The notes under the pieces: model-generated | Databases searched by the model: none | What the model was told of the DNA's origin: nothing | The model's input: only the letters and a program-made list of their open reading frames with translations | Assembly (NCBI GenBank): GCA_934699415.1 | Contig: CAKUWO010000017.1 | Span: forward strand, 1-26,642 | Source: an uncultured Erysipelotrichaceae bacterium | GTDB taxonomy: Bacteria > Bacillota_I > Bacilli_A > Erysipelotrichales > Erysipelotrichaceae | Length of the DNA: 26,642 nt | Direction of reading: 5' to 3' | In this document: positions 7,601 to 13,490 of the stretch, piece after piece | Numbering within the stretch: position 1 is the stretch's first letter | Layout: each line of letters begins with the position of its first letter | Made by a program: the position numbers and the translations under genes

Positions 7601-7790
7601 TCATACCATTATTTAAAAGAATAAAATTCCAATAAGCCTCAGATCCATAATTATAAAGAACATCACCACACCTAATATTATTATCCTCATCTAAACGACA
7701 GGTAGTTTTAGAAGATGATAAAAGAGAACGGGTAGGAGTACATAAAGAAGATACGAGATTAACAACAATAGCAAGATTAAGTAAATTCAT
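4629..7790 (-). CDS. pIII-like adsorption protein with LamG-like and InlB-type repeats
   Basis: This 1053-residue protein starts at ATG 7788-7790 after GGGGAGGAG; a TTG 18 bases further up lies before that site. Regions in order are a hydrophobic export segment (2-16), an Asn/Tyr/Thr-rich low-complexity stretch (about 153-220), and a LamG/concanavalin-like region (about 265-530). The last runs from LLFLYHFDGN to NQWNYISYN, LYINGVKSN and IDELSGFKTA, with an insert. A beta-rich region follows (about 590-685), then two 73-residue InlB B-type repeats (688-823; SPSNGGTVEGAGTYK and FxKWSDGN), Asn-rich helices, and a C-terminal membrane anchor (1034-1053). That anchor and the gene order match pIII, which binds the host and ends phage release. 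At over twice the size of M13 pIII, it probably recognises a cell-surface polysaccharide. Confidence 0.82.
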   Translation of the reverse strand: MNLLNLAIVVNLVSSLCTPTRSLLSSSKTTCRLDEDNNIRCGDVLYNYGSEAYWNFILLNNGMTNSYNAFNNGLIDNKLRELLGSYFSMKNDSDRWTGALSCSFKDIDILDKDGNLTNRCNDYKVKKQNIEVYASSLLKNGGNRNYYDGNGDNPIYNTTTNYPVFDKNSNTFKYTYNDINYNYNINNFNYNIINNNYTFNTTNNYHFTYINNFNSTTIINPNGQTQSLYYMLPDGSNSFNLTEEQAKKGYKTSLNVASYDSSYDDDDLLFLYHFDGNQYNSSYSDNTRLLIEPNSVEYINSSNPNFNQALVLTSPLDSNSFNYINLFNDNLKDSFITFRIYPQVGDLLSLWLNQVNILNVKSVINTKYDYVEWQQTTNTSSSSTNSNIITVTTTRTVDSGLHPACSSIVPQLDLVGKVSSALLSSKDGKDTYSLTCAYKSNLTSNMSGSSSTNQRTYNIINNKLYEDSLNSLININQWNYISYNSSNGDLYINGVKSNINVPYKRTLQLAFRGDSHIFIDELSGFKTARSNTPPSIPFDSNITYFLPAVEWKAISPVPIMLLSSRQGLGRFNGGSITPESSPITFNTYQKDGSPPTWSYTFTKPIYITRLGADITNNRGNVTYKIYINDSLVKELTTDKSFDFTLDTPIESNSLKIYQSTANYRNDVMGYNVYSLEPFKIYYSDSIKSYNVTLSASPSNGGTVEGAGTYKEGEKVTIKAIPTVGYNFIKWSDGNTESTREITVTSDIVLSAEFEKEPTIITYNVNLTSSPSNGGTVEGAGTYKDGETVTLKATPKTGFKFLKWSDGNTESTREITVNSDIDLTAYFYKPNEIVKVNTEVKNNMLLIQSKIPITSWKFGGIRPSSPKSGNVYISCDETGNITSIQQFNGIEWLEFKGSVYNDDLKLWVNAIGFNIFFNNWSYQEVDFRGENYDTNVLIRFFTTKFNNISDKFDVLIEEFKNISFESNTINNIVNDITNNFNFDIKLTIESLFNDLKVNLGDIDLNSPSFLIPKENLDDLKALDIIPSFASSLNNSGFGWLITIPLVAILVGTIL
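5342..5606. repeat. Two 46-bp direct repeats within the adhesin gene
   Basis: Positions 5342-5387 and 5561-5606 are identical over 46 bases, 219 bases apart, one full 73-codon repeat unit. Identity at the DNA level implies recent duplication or selection. Recombination between the copies would add or delete one in-frame repeat. Confidence 0.85.
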
Positions 7791-7808
7791 GCACTCCTCC
7801 CCTTTCAA

Positions 7809-8006
7809 TTAATTAAATAAATCATTAGAACATTTTTTATTATGCTCATCTAAAATAGGCTTAATAATATGATAATGTTTATAATAATCTTCATAACATT
7901 CCATATCGATGCACCACTGTAACATCTCTCTAAAAGATATAGAATGTGAATTATTATCTATAAAATTAAGAATAGAAATAAGATTTTCATTAAATTTTAT
8001 TTTCAT
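7809..8006 (-). CDS. Small phage protein, unknown function
   Basis: This 65-residue, polar protein has no membrane helix and contains FREMLQWCIDMECYEDYYKHYH, rich in aromatic, acidic and His residues and with three Cys in all. The ATG overlaps the stop of the upstream gene (ATGA), so it belongs to the same transcript. Its stop lies 18 bases before the adhesin start. It is not recognised. Cytoplasmic replication or regulation is more likely than a virion role because it lacks export or membrane segments. Confidence 0.6.
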   Translation of the reverse strand: MKIKFNENLISILNFIDNNSHSISFREMLQWCIDMECYEDYYKHYHIIKPILDEHNKKCSNDLFN

Positions 8007-8275
8007 TTTTCAAATTCAATAAATGCAACTTTACGATATTTATCATAAAGCACGTTAGTTAAATAATATTTAGATGATACTAAGTCAGATGCTTTAATAC
8101 CTTGAGATTTTAAATAATTATCTAAAATAGAAGTTTTTAAACTAACTGTATAGCAAGCTTTACCAAATCCTTTAGAAGATTCTAAATCAGAAATGGTATG
8201 TAAAACAGTATTATCATAAGAAATATTTTGATAAGTACCCTTTTTAGATTCAACACCGATAATAAGATATTTCAT
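8003..8275 (-). CDS. Possible ssDNA-binding protein (pV-like)
   Basis: This 90-residue protein has predicted beta strands KYLIIGVES, KACYTVSLK, YYLTNVLY and KVAFIEFEK separated by charged loops. Its size is close to M13 pV (87 residues), the dimeric OB-fold protein that coats new ssDNA before packaging. It is the first gene after the right att site and is followed by the virion genes, as pV is in M13. No classical Shine-Dalgarno sequence precedes the ATG. The identification rests on size, strand pattern and position only; an alternative is another small replication protein. Confidence 0.5.
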   Translation of the reverse strand: MKYLIIGVESKKGTYQNISYDNTVLHTISDLESSKGFGKACYTVSLKTSILDNYLKSQGIKASDLVSSKYYLTNVLYDKYRKVAFIEFEK

Positions 8276-8297
8276 AAATTAATGTGTATACATAAAC

Positions 8298-8322
8298 TTG
8301 TAGTATATACATTATGCGAAAT
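8298..8322 (+). other. attR: dif-like Xer site at the right end of the inovirus
   Basis: The site matches 1545-1569 at 23 of 25 positions, with 18 identical bases (8305-8322) including the XerD-side arm TTATGCGAAAT and the 6-bp centre. The two differences fall in the XerC-side arm. Unlike attL it is not followed by a palindromic arm; the sequence beyond it is AGAAATATAAAT. Confidence 0.82.
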
Positions 8323-8364
8323 AGAAATATAAATAAAAAGATTCTGCTTATTAGATGTGTCTTT

Positions 8365-8427
8365 TTACAACTCGAAACTAAACTGTAGAATTTAAGCTTC
8401 ACTACTAATTACAACTCGAAACTAAAC
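8365..8427 (+). repeat. Two 19-bp direct repeats at the R-M island edge
   Basis: TTACAACTCGAAACTAAAC occurs at 8365-8383 and 8409-8427, 44 bases apart. Fourteen bases of it recur in opposite orientation at 13751-13764, beyond the far end of the restriction genes. This pattern suggests the boundary of a transferred segment or binding sites of an unknown factor. Confidence 0.75.
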
Positions 8428-8443
8428 AGAAGACATAATAAAA

Positions 8444-8459
8444 GGTGTCAAATGACACC
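8444..8459 (-). terminator. Rho-independent terminator at the end of the R-M operon
   Basis: Stem GGTGTC and GACACC with a 4-base loop is followed on the minus strand by TTTTATTAT. It lies 10 bases beyond the last gene of the R-M operon. Confidence 0.78.
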
Positions 8460-8469
8460 CATATAATTT

Positions 8470-8691
8470 TTAAATCGTCTTTGGAACTTGTTTTAAACTT
8501 TGCTCTTGTTTAATGGTATTTTTCTTTTTAAGTTCTTTTAGAACCATTTGTAATATTTCTTCTTTGGTGTTATCAACCTTAGCTTTGTTGTTAGATAAAG
8601 CTCGTTTCAAACAACCTTTTATTATTTCTGGATCTCTATTAGATTCAAAGATTAAGATTGTATTAACAATGTATTTTTCAAGCTCAGCCAT
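8470..8691 (-). CDS. Small charged helical protein, unknown function
   Basis: This 73-residue protein is mostly amphipathic helix, with acidic and basic patches such as NTKEEILQMVLKELKKKN, and has no membrane segment. AGAGGAAG lies about 9 bases before the ATG and a clear terminator follows. It comes after a stretch of broken frames behind the specificity genes. It could be a surviving piece of a plasmid or mobilisation gene set, or an accessory protein of the R-M island. I do not recognise the family. Confidence 0.48.
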   Translation of the reverse strand: MAELEKYIVNTILIFESNRDPEIIKGCLKRALSNNKAKVDNTKEEILQMVLKELKKKNTIKQEQSLKQVPKTI

Positions 8692-8807
8692 TTTAACAGC
8701 TTCCTCTTATTTTTTTCACAGATTATTTGTTTTTGAATCTCAGCTTGTTGTAGCTTCGCTTGAATGTCAGCGTTAAGATTAAGATTGTTGTTCTCAATCG
8801 TTATCCT
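8652..8807 (-). pseudogene. Start-less coding remnant
   Basis: Immediately after the stop of the ribbon-helix-helix-like remnant the same frame stays open for 51 codons and reads like protein (NLNADIQAKLQQAEIQKQ). It has no start codon with a ribosome site and runs past the start of the 73-residue gene. It looks like part of a decayed gene. Confidence 0.35.
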
Positions 8808-8921
8808 TCAATGCAATACAATCTTGGAAAGTTTAGTATCAGCAATGAATTTTTCCAGTTTATCTGATATCGACTTATCAATCTTACAGTTCAGGTTCTT
8901 GTATTCCTTATTTGCTATAAT
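8808..8921 (-). pseudogene. Truncated ribbon-helix-helix-like gene remnant
   Basis: A 37-codon frame reads ANKEYKNLNCKID followed by KSISDKLEKFIADTKLSK, then stops. This is the pattern of a short basic strand plus two helices found in CopG/MobC or antitoxin-like ribbon-helix-helix proteins, cut off inside the second helix. AGGAG lies 7 bases upstream, but the start position holds ATT instead of ATG. The lost start and the early stop indicate decay. Confidence 0.5.
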
Positions 8922-8936
8922 ACACGTTCTCCTTTT

Positions 8937-9479
8937 CTATGCTACAATCTCTTTTGTCTTTATAATGATGCTGTCTTTGTAATCGACAACATCTTTTATT
9001 ACGATTTTTTCTATTACACGGATGTATTTTTCCATGTAAATCCAGTCAATTCTTTCAGACTCTTTTACTGGAAGTTTAATTGACAAATCTTTGGCTACAC
9101 TCCAATGTCTTGCATAGCCCAAATCAGGAATAGCTTTTTTCCAAACCGTTGAAATATAAAGCAACGCTTCCACAGATACGCTGTATTTAGGTTTCAAAAC
9201 CTTAACATTATCCATTACGCAAAAACTTTCATCAGCAATATTCATGGAACGGGTATGGTCACCAAACACCAAATACAAAGGCGTTTTTTCATCAACAATA
9301 AATTGTGCTATAACATCTGTATAACCATTAATGCCATTATTTGATGTTTCTGATGAATACACCGGAACCACTCCTGTATTACACAAATCTAATTTTGTTA
9401 ATTTTGATTTCACAGGACAAAGTTCAAACAAATCAGTTATCAAAAATTCCTTCCAATAGGAAATGTCAATATTACTCAT
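8937..9479 (-). CDS. Half-size specificity subunit, second pair, TRD 2
   Basis: This 180-residue protein has one target-recognition domain of the type I/BcgI specificity family. It opens with MSNIDISYWKEFLITDLFEL, contains VPVYSSETSNNGINGY and VYVLVFGDHTRS-like strand segments, and ends with the TRD-closing pattern IKLPVKESERIDWIYMEKYI and a helical tail. A normal S subunit has two such domains in one chain. The start overlaps the stop of the partner gene (ATGA), just as in the first pair, and its first residues closely match those of the other second-half protein. It should recognise half of a bipartite DNA site as a partner of the nuclease-methyltransferase. Confidence 0.82.
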   Translation of the reverse strand: MSNIDISYWKEFLITDLFELCPVKSKLTKLDLCNTGVVPVYSSETSNNGINGYTDVIAQFIVDEKTPLYLVFGDHTRSMNIADESFCVMDNVKVLKPKYSVSVEALLYISTVWKKAIPDLGYARHWSVAKDLSIKLPVKESERIDWIYMEKYIRVIEKIVIKDVVDYKDSIIIKTKEIVA

Positions 9480-9931
9480 ATCAATAACCCTCCGATAATT
9501 TCAGACATCAAATTAAAGTTTGAAATATATTTTGTCTTTTCAGGAAGTGAAAACATAATATTCTGTAACATCTTCGTGTCATAAGATGAACTCCAAGCAA
9601 AATTGCTAAATGCTTTATTCATACAAGTAATCAAAAATATTACAATGTTTTCAGTCAAAGCTTGTCCTTTTACAGATAATATTTTCACCCTATTTTCTGT
9701 AAAATAAGGTTCAGACTGATAAAACATCTGCGCTTTATCATGAGCAAAAGAGATTGCATTTGCAGGATTAAGTTTATTTTCGTCTTCTGAAATATAACCA
9801 CGAATACCGTTATTCTGTAATGTACGAACAACATAAGGATGATTCAACTCGGTTTTATTATCTTCTTTATTATCTTCAACGCTCAAATTACAAGCATGAA
9901 AAATACCATTGGAACTGTTAAAATCTAACAT
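9476..9931 (-). CDS. Half-size specificity subunit, second pair, TRD 1 (N-terminus damaged?)
   Basis: This 151-residue protein has one target-recognition domain with the family patterns YVVRTLQNNGIRGYI, NAISFAHDKAQMFYQSEPYF and ENIVIFLITCMNK, and a tail MSEIIGGLLI nearly identical to the first-pair protein. The usual opening W..F.L.DLF is missing from the ATG-started protein. The frame stays open upstream (LQNWGYVDMLDF) but finds a TGA before any start codon, and an ATG in another frame lies just there. A frameshift near 9950 has probably removed the start, so expression may be poor or begin at 9931. A -1 change near its end would fuse it to the next gene. Confidence 0.72.
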   Translation of the reverse strand: MLDFNSSNGIFHACNLSVEDNKEDNKTELNHPYVVRTLQNNGIRGYISEDENKLNPANAISFAHDKAQMFYQSEPYFTENRVKILSVKGQALTENIVIFLITCMNKAFSNFAWSSSYDTKMLQNIMFSLPEKTKYISNFNLMSEIIGGLLI

Positions 9932-9972
9932 ATCAACATATCCCCAGTTTTGTAATTTTCCATTTCATATCT

Positions 9973-10584
9973 TTATACTATCTTTCCGAACATCTCTAAA
10001 ACTTCTTTATCTTCGTCTGTCAATTCATAATCATTTAACCCTGTTGCAATTAAATACTGCTCCAGCTCGGTAATACGTTCCTGCTCCAGCTCGGTAATAC
10101 GTTCCTGCATATACTCCCAATCGATTTCTGTTGACTTTTTTACTGGAAGTTTGATTGACATGCCTTTAATACGTTCCCATCCAGCCTTATAAGTCCAGCT
10201 AAAATTGCCATGTAAGATTCTACTGATACACGATGCCAGAAACAAACCAACCTGTTCATTCGGAATTTCCATATCTTTCAATTTAATAGCATATGCATCC
10301 TGTAAAACAGCAAATTCATCCTTTTGATAAAATGTAACACCTGTATTTGCACCATTAGCAGAAATGCTAATTACGTTTTTCAAAATAGTCGGACATTGAT
10401 TTTTCTTTGCATACCTTGCGAACCCCTGATTATCAACGCCTGCAGTCAACAATGGAATTGTATAATCACCAGTCCTGCAAGTTGGAAAGTCGTTTGCTTT
10501 TCCAGAAATTTTTTCTGTCTTAATTTTTTCAAACAATTCATCCAAACTAAATTTCTTCCAAGAAGAAGTATCAATATTACTCAT
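9973..10584 (-). CDS. Half-size specificity subunit, first pair, TRD 2 with repeat spacer
   Basis: This 203-residue protein opens with MSNIDTSSWKKFSLDELFEKI, carries one target-recognition domain (segments YTIPLLTAGVDNQGFARY, TILKNVISISANGANTGV and FSWTYKAGWERIKGMSIKLPVK) and ends in a long helix. In that helix the eight residues ERITELEQ occur twice, encoded by an exact 24-bp tandem repeat. In type I S proteins this helix is the spacer that sets the distance between the two recognised half-sites. The ATG overlaps the TGA of the upstream half-gene. The tail NDYELTDEDKEVLEMFGKIV is longer than in the 180-residue paralogue. It probably works with the partner half-S, or fused to it after a frameshift. 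Confidence 0.85.
   Translation of the reverse strand: MSNIDTSSWKKFSLDELFEKIKTEKISGKANDFPTCRTGDYTIPLLTAGVDNQGFARYAKKNQCPTILKNVISISANGANTGVTFYQKDEFAVLQDAYAIKLKDMEIPNEQVGLFLASCISRILHGNFSWTYKAGWERIKGMSIKLPVKKSTEIDWEYMQERITELEQERITELEQYLIATGLNDYELTDEDKEVLEMFGKIV
10057..10104. repeat. 2 x 24-bp exact tandem repeat in the S gene
   Basis: Two perfect 24-base copies (10057-10080 and 10081-10104) encode ERITELEQ twice. Being in frame, gain or loss of a copy changes the spacer helix by eight residues without breaking the gene. Confidence 0.95.
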
Positions 10585-11057
10585 ATTAATACCCCCCCGA
10601 TAATTCTAGACATCAGTTCTACATCCAATAATAAATTATCTTTGACAGGAAGAAGTACTTTTAATTCAGACACAAATTTTCTTGTAAATTTATTAGAATA
10701 GCTCCAACCTTTACCTGCTGCACGTCTAACTACAGAGATAAGATATAAACATTCTTTTTCACACCACTTGTGATTTCCTTTTGCATACATCCCTTGCACA
10801 TGTGGATACCCAATGAAAGGGTCTGGCTGATAAAACATCGTATCTGCACCAGTTGTTGTATCTGAAAATGTAATCATATTTCCAGATTCAGTAGGTTCCA
10901 ATCCACAATATCCACCAATACCATTGTTTGTAGAAGAATTGGACAATACAGGTGTATTACCAGTAACAGTATACAAATCTTTATTCGTAATTTTATACGC
11001 ATTTGTCGGATGAATATCAAACAAAGTGCCAAGAACAAAATGTTTAAATTTCTGCAT
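10581..11057 (-). CDS. Half-size specificity subunit, first pair, TRD 1
   Basis: A 158-residue protein starts at ATG 11055-11057; a TTG at 11069 is possible but has a badly placed ribosome site. It is a single, complete target-recognition domain: FKHFVLGTLFDI, NTPVLSNSSTNNGIGGY, MITFSDTTTGADTMFYQPDPF, KECLYLISVVRRAAGKGWSY and VLLPVK, ending MSRIIGGVLI. It begins four bases after the nuclease-methyltransferase stop and overlaps the next half-gene by ATGA. A run of seven G lies 12 bases before its stop; eight G would fuse it in frame with the next gene to give about 362 residues, close to the 341 of BcgIB. Confidence 0.85.
   Translation of the reverse strand: MQKFKHFVLGTLFDIHPTNAYKITNKDLYTVTGNTPVLSNSSTNNGIGGYCGLEPTESGNMITFSDTTTGADTMFYQPDPFIGYPHVQGMYAKGNHKWCEKECLYLISVVRRAAGKGWSYSNKFTRKFVSELKVLLPVKDNLLLDVELMSRIIGGVLI
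10592..10598. repeat. Homopolymer of seven G (minus strand) at the S-gene junction
   Basis: The minus strand reads ATC GGG GGG GTA TTA ATA TGA. One extra G, or loss of two, removes this stop and joins the two half-S frames. Loss of one G leads to an immediate TAA. In this AT-rich genome a G7 run is striking and is a classic slippage site. Confidence 0.8.
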
Positions 11058-11061
11058 ATCC

Positions 11062-13128
11062 TTACACAACGCCTTTCATTAACTGACTGATTTTGAATGA
11101 CAAATAATTTGCCACAGTCCTCTTAAAGTCTTCTTCCGTTGGCATCGTATCTATTACCTGATGCTGAGTAAAGAGCCAATCGTCACCCTTCAATGTAATA
11201 CAGTCTTTGATTATCTTACCGTTACTTTCTGTATAATACTGAGTCTTCGGTTTTTTTCCTAACACATGAGCCAGTACCTCATCATATCGTTCTTCGGCAT
11301 GGTCTGTATTTCTCAAGTTCACATCCAGCGTTGATTTCTTACGGTTCTGTCTGCTATATCCATCTTCTGAAAAATCAATGAACGTCACAACATCATCTTC
11401 CTCATGTGGTCTATGGACTTTGAAGAGAAAAATATACACGCTTACACTTGCTTTATTTCCAAAAAGTCCAGTTGGCATTTTAATACTAGCTTCAAGTGTA
11501 TTTCGTTCTAATATTCGCCTTGTATACGGCAATCCTTGTCCATTTCCTGCACTATCTTGGATCAAGATACATGCATATCCGGTAGTCATTTTTTCTAAAG
11601 CTTCTTCAACAAAATTAAAGCCTTTCCCCGGAGCACTATATGGAGGATTTAACAAATAAACATTTGGTGGAAATTTTGTTGTGTCTAAATTATATGTATG
11701 GGCATCAGTGTTGATAATTTGTGAAGAACCATCACCCATTATGATCATATTAAGTACCGCTAACACATAAATGTTGTTTAAAATTTCAATACCCAATAAT
11801 TGTTCGTGTTTAATCTTATTGATTCGTTTTTCTCTTTCGTCTTTATCTATAATATTATTTTCTGCATCTTGAATCATAATCTGCATTGCGGAACATAAGA
11901 AACCACCACTTCCCATTGCACTATCCCAAACAAAACTATTCATGTTTGTTCTAGCCATTTTAGCCATAAAATTTGTGATGTATCTAGGAGTAAGCACAAC
12001 ATCATTTTCCTTATCATTATCGATTTGAACCCAATCTGACAATTTATTTAAAATTATCCCAGTAAAATCTAGATGCCAATCGCTAGATAAATGAGGAATA
12101 ACGGTTTCTTGAACATCTTTAAAGAGATCTTTTAGTATGCTTTCCCCATTATTTGGTTTCCAAAGAACTTGTTTATTGAAAACGGGGCTAAGTATATTTG
12201 CGATTAATTCAATTTTCTTTACTTCACTATTTTTGCTTGTTAAGAAATTTTTAATTCTGTTTAAAATTAACAAACCGTCATTATCATTTTCGTTGTTATT
12301 GCTCTTAAAATCAGATACTGTTAAATCTGCTGTTCCTTCTATAGGCATAGAAGCCATTATTAAACCAGAAAAAAGATACAATTTATCATTTGTAAGCAGT
12401 GCTGTTTTAAAAGAACTATTTTCATATATCTTTTGATGGATATCCATGACCGCTTTTTCTAAATCTTTAGCTAAAATTTGGGCTCTTTTTTCCGTTTCTG
12501 CTTGAGATAAAGATAATTTATCTAATTTTTTATAAAGGCTATTGATATTGCTTTCTGCAAATAAAGACCAATCATCAGGCGTAACTTCTACAATTAATTT
12601 AGGAATGCATTTATTCTTTTTGGATATATAGTAAGCTTTACATTCTGGATTAATAACATTACCATTGTAGTCAGTTTCAAATGCGTTAATACCTACAGCA
12701 ATTACTTCTTCATAGTCGCTATAATCCAAAATAGCTTTGGCATAGTGCAAAGCTCCGTTTACAGCATATTTTGCTATTGCACTGTAATTTTTATCCCCCT
12801 TTTTATGAGTGATTGTGCCATCTTTCTTAACTTGATCTTTTTCATATAAGGTTACACCAATAATTTCGTCGTTTTTATCAAGTTTTTCTAAACATCCTTT
12901 TGTGCCCTTCGCTTCAATCATCACAGGAATTACACGACTATAATTATCTTCTAATAATAATTGAATATCTGGATAGTTTTTACCATTACCGCCGCTTTTC
13001 GACTCAGCTTGTGTTAAGCTTTTTAAAATGCTCTTATTTATAGTCTCATTTTTTGCAAAATGTTTAATCCCCAAAACATCAAGTTTTCTTTTGTAATATT
13101 CTTCTACTTTTTCTTCAATGCTTGCCAC
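11062..13128 (-). CDS. Fused restriction nuclease / adenine methyltransferase, BcgI (type IIB/IIG) like
   Basis: This 688-residue single-chain R-M protein carries an N-terminal PD-(D/E)xK nuclease, with NYPDIQLLL (P53-D54) and MIEAKG (E72, K74). A helical linker leads to an N6-adenine methyltransferase of the HsdM type, with motif I DSAMGSGGF at 402-410, catalytic motif NPPY at 494-497 and the typical TPRYITNFMAKM segment at about 380. No helicase is present here or nearby, which excludes a classical type I system and matches BcgI (BcgIA, 637 residues, plus a separate S subunit). Such enzymes methylate and cut on both sides of a bipartite site. The start is GTG with AGGAGA seven bases upstream and a strong promoter. 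Base composition is visibly less AT-rich than in the flanking genes, indicating transfer. Confidence 0.9.
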   Translation of the reverse strand: MASIEEKVEEYYKRKLDVLGIKHFAKNETINKSILKSLTQAESKSGGNGKNYPDIQLLLEDNYSRVIPVMIEAKGTKGCLEKLDKNDEIIGVTLYEKDQVKKDGTITHKKGDKNYSAIAKYAVNGALHYAKAILDYSDYEEVIAVGINAFETDYNGNVINPECKAYYISKKNKCIPKLIVEVTPDDWSLFAESNINSLYKKLDKLSLSQAETEKRAQILAKDLEKAVMDIHQKIYENSSFKTALLTNDKLYLFSGLIMASMPIEGTADLTVSDFKSNNNENDNDGLLILNRIKNFLTSKNSEVKKIELIANILSPVFNKQVLWKPNNGESILKDLFKDVQETVIPHLSSDWHLDFTGIILNKLSDWVQIDNDKENDVVLTPRYITNFMAKMARTNMNSFVWDSAMGSGGFLCSAMQIMIQDAENNIIDKDEREKRINKIKHEQLLGIEILNNIYVLAVLNMIIMGDGSSQIINTDAHTYNLDTTKFPPNVYLLNPPYSAPGKGFNFVEEALEKMTTGYACILIQDSAGNGQGLPYTRRILERNTLEASIKMPTGLFGNKASVSVYIFLFKVHRPHEEDDVVTFIDFSEDGYSRQNRKKSTLDVNLRNTDHAEERYDEVLAHVLGKKPKTQYYTESNGKIIKDCITLKGDDWLFTQHQVIDTMPTEEDFKRTVANYLSFKISQLMKGVV

Positions 13129-13161
13129 AACAGCGTCTCCTTTATCAGTTTTACTTTATAA

Positions 13162-13190
13162 CTTATATTTTACTAAATTTATCATGCCAA
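13162..13190 (-). promoter_or_regulatory. Promoter of the R-M operon
   Basis: On the minus strand TTGGCA (13185-13190) and TATAAG (13162-13167) are separated by 17 bases, each 5/6 to consensus. Transcription would begin near 13155, leaving a short leader before the AGGAGA (13136-13141) and the GTG start. Confidence 0.72.
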
Positions 13191-13301
13191 TCATGCATAA
13201 AGATTACTTAACATGCCTCTTGTATCGTCCAAAAGTTTTTGTTCCTCAGGAAACTGTCTCAACAAATCTACTGCCTCGTCTTCCGTATATCCTTTATCCA
13301 T
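13191..13301 (-). pseudogene. Small gene or remnant upstream of the R-M operon
   Basis: The frame from ATG 13299-13301 codes for 36 residues (MDKGYTEDEAVDLLRQFPEEQ...) that look like a compact helical protein. The same frame is protein-like for about 16 codons further upstream (ILNTLEIILEAL) without a start, while a separate frame there begins MKENDSEYIR and stops. A frameshifted or truncated small gene is the likeliest reading. Function unknown. Confidence 0.4.
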
Positions 13302-13490
13302 TAATGCTTCTAAAATTATTTCTAATGTATTCAGAATCGTTTTCCTTCATCCTTATAGCAGCTTATAGATAAAGGTAACTATTCCCAAAATTTCTCACTT
13401 TCCACATTATTTTTGTTGATAGATATGGATGATCAAAAGAAAATAGCAAATTTAATCACCCTGTTTCTAAGTTTGAATTAGATTTAGTGG

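Larger units (their letters stand above)
1545..8322 (-). mobile_element. Integrated filamentous phage (inovirus-like prophage)
   Basis: About 6.8 kb between two dif-like direct repeats holds a full inovirus-type gene set, all on the minus strand. It includes a rolling-circle initiator, a Zot/pI ATPase, a cluster of membrane proteins of 25-58 residues that includes a textbook major coat protein, a very large C-terminally anchored adhesin and a pV-sized basic protein. No integrase is encoded, so integration must rely on the host Xer recombinase encoded next door. No gene looks broken, so the element could be active. No outer-membrane secretin is present, as expected for a host with a single membrane. 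Confidence 0.9.

Noticed and set aside
8365..8427. Two 19-bp repeats with a 25-bp gap as a mini CRISPR array
   Set aside because: Only two copies exist, the repeat is too short, the gap is shorter than normal spacers, no cas genes are near, and the third copy is inverted 5.3 kb away.
8513..8982. Two plus-strand frames over the end of the R-M operon
   Set aside because: They lie antisense to the 73-residue gene, the remnants and the last S gene, have no ribosome sites, and show no protein-like pattern.
9476..11057. TGA between half-S genes read as an amino acid (alternative code)
   Set aside because: TGA terminates smc and sdaA at the expected ends, tryptophan is coded by TGG throughout, and at both junctions the next half-gene is in a different frame.
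11062..13128. Classical type I HsdM with an unlinked HsdR
   Set aside because: The N-terminus contains a PD-(D/E)xK nuclease and the protein is longer than typical HsdM; a BcgI-like fused enzyme explains it without a helicase.
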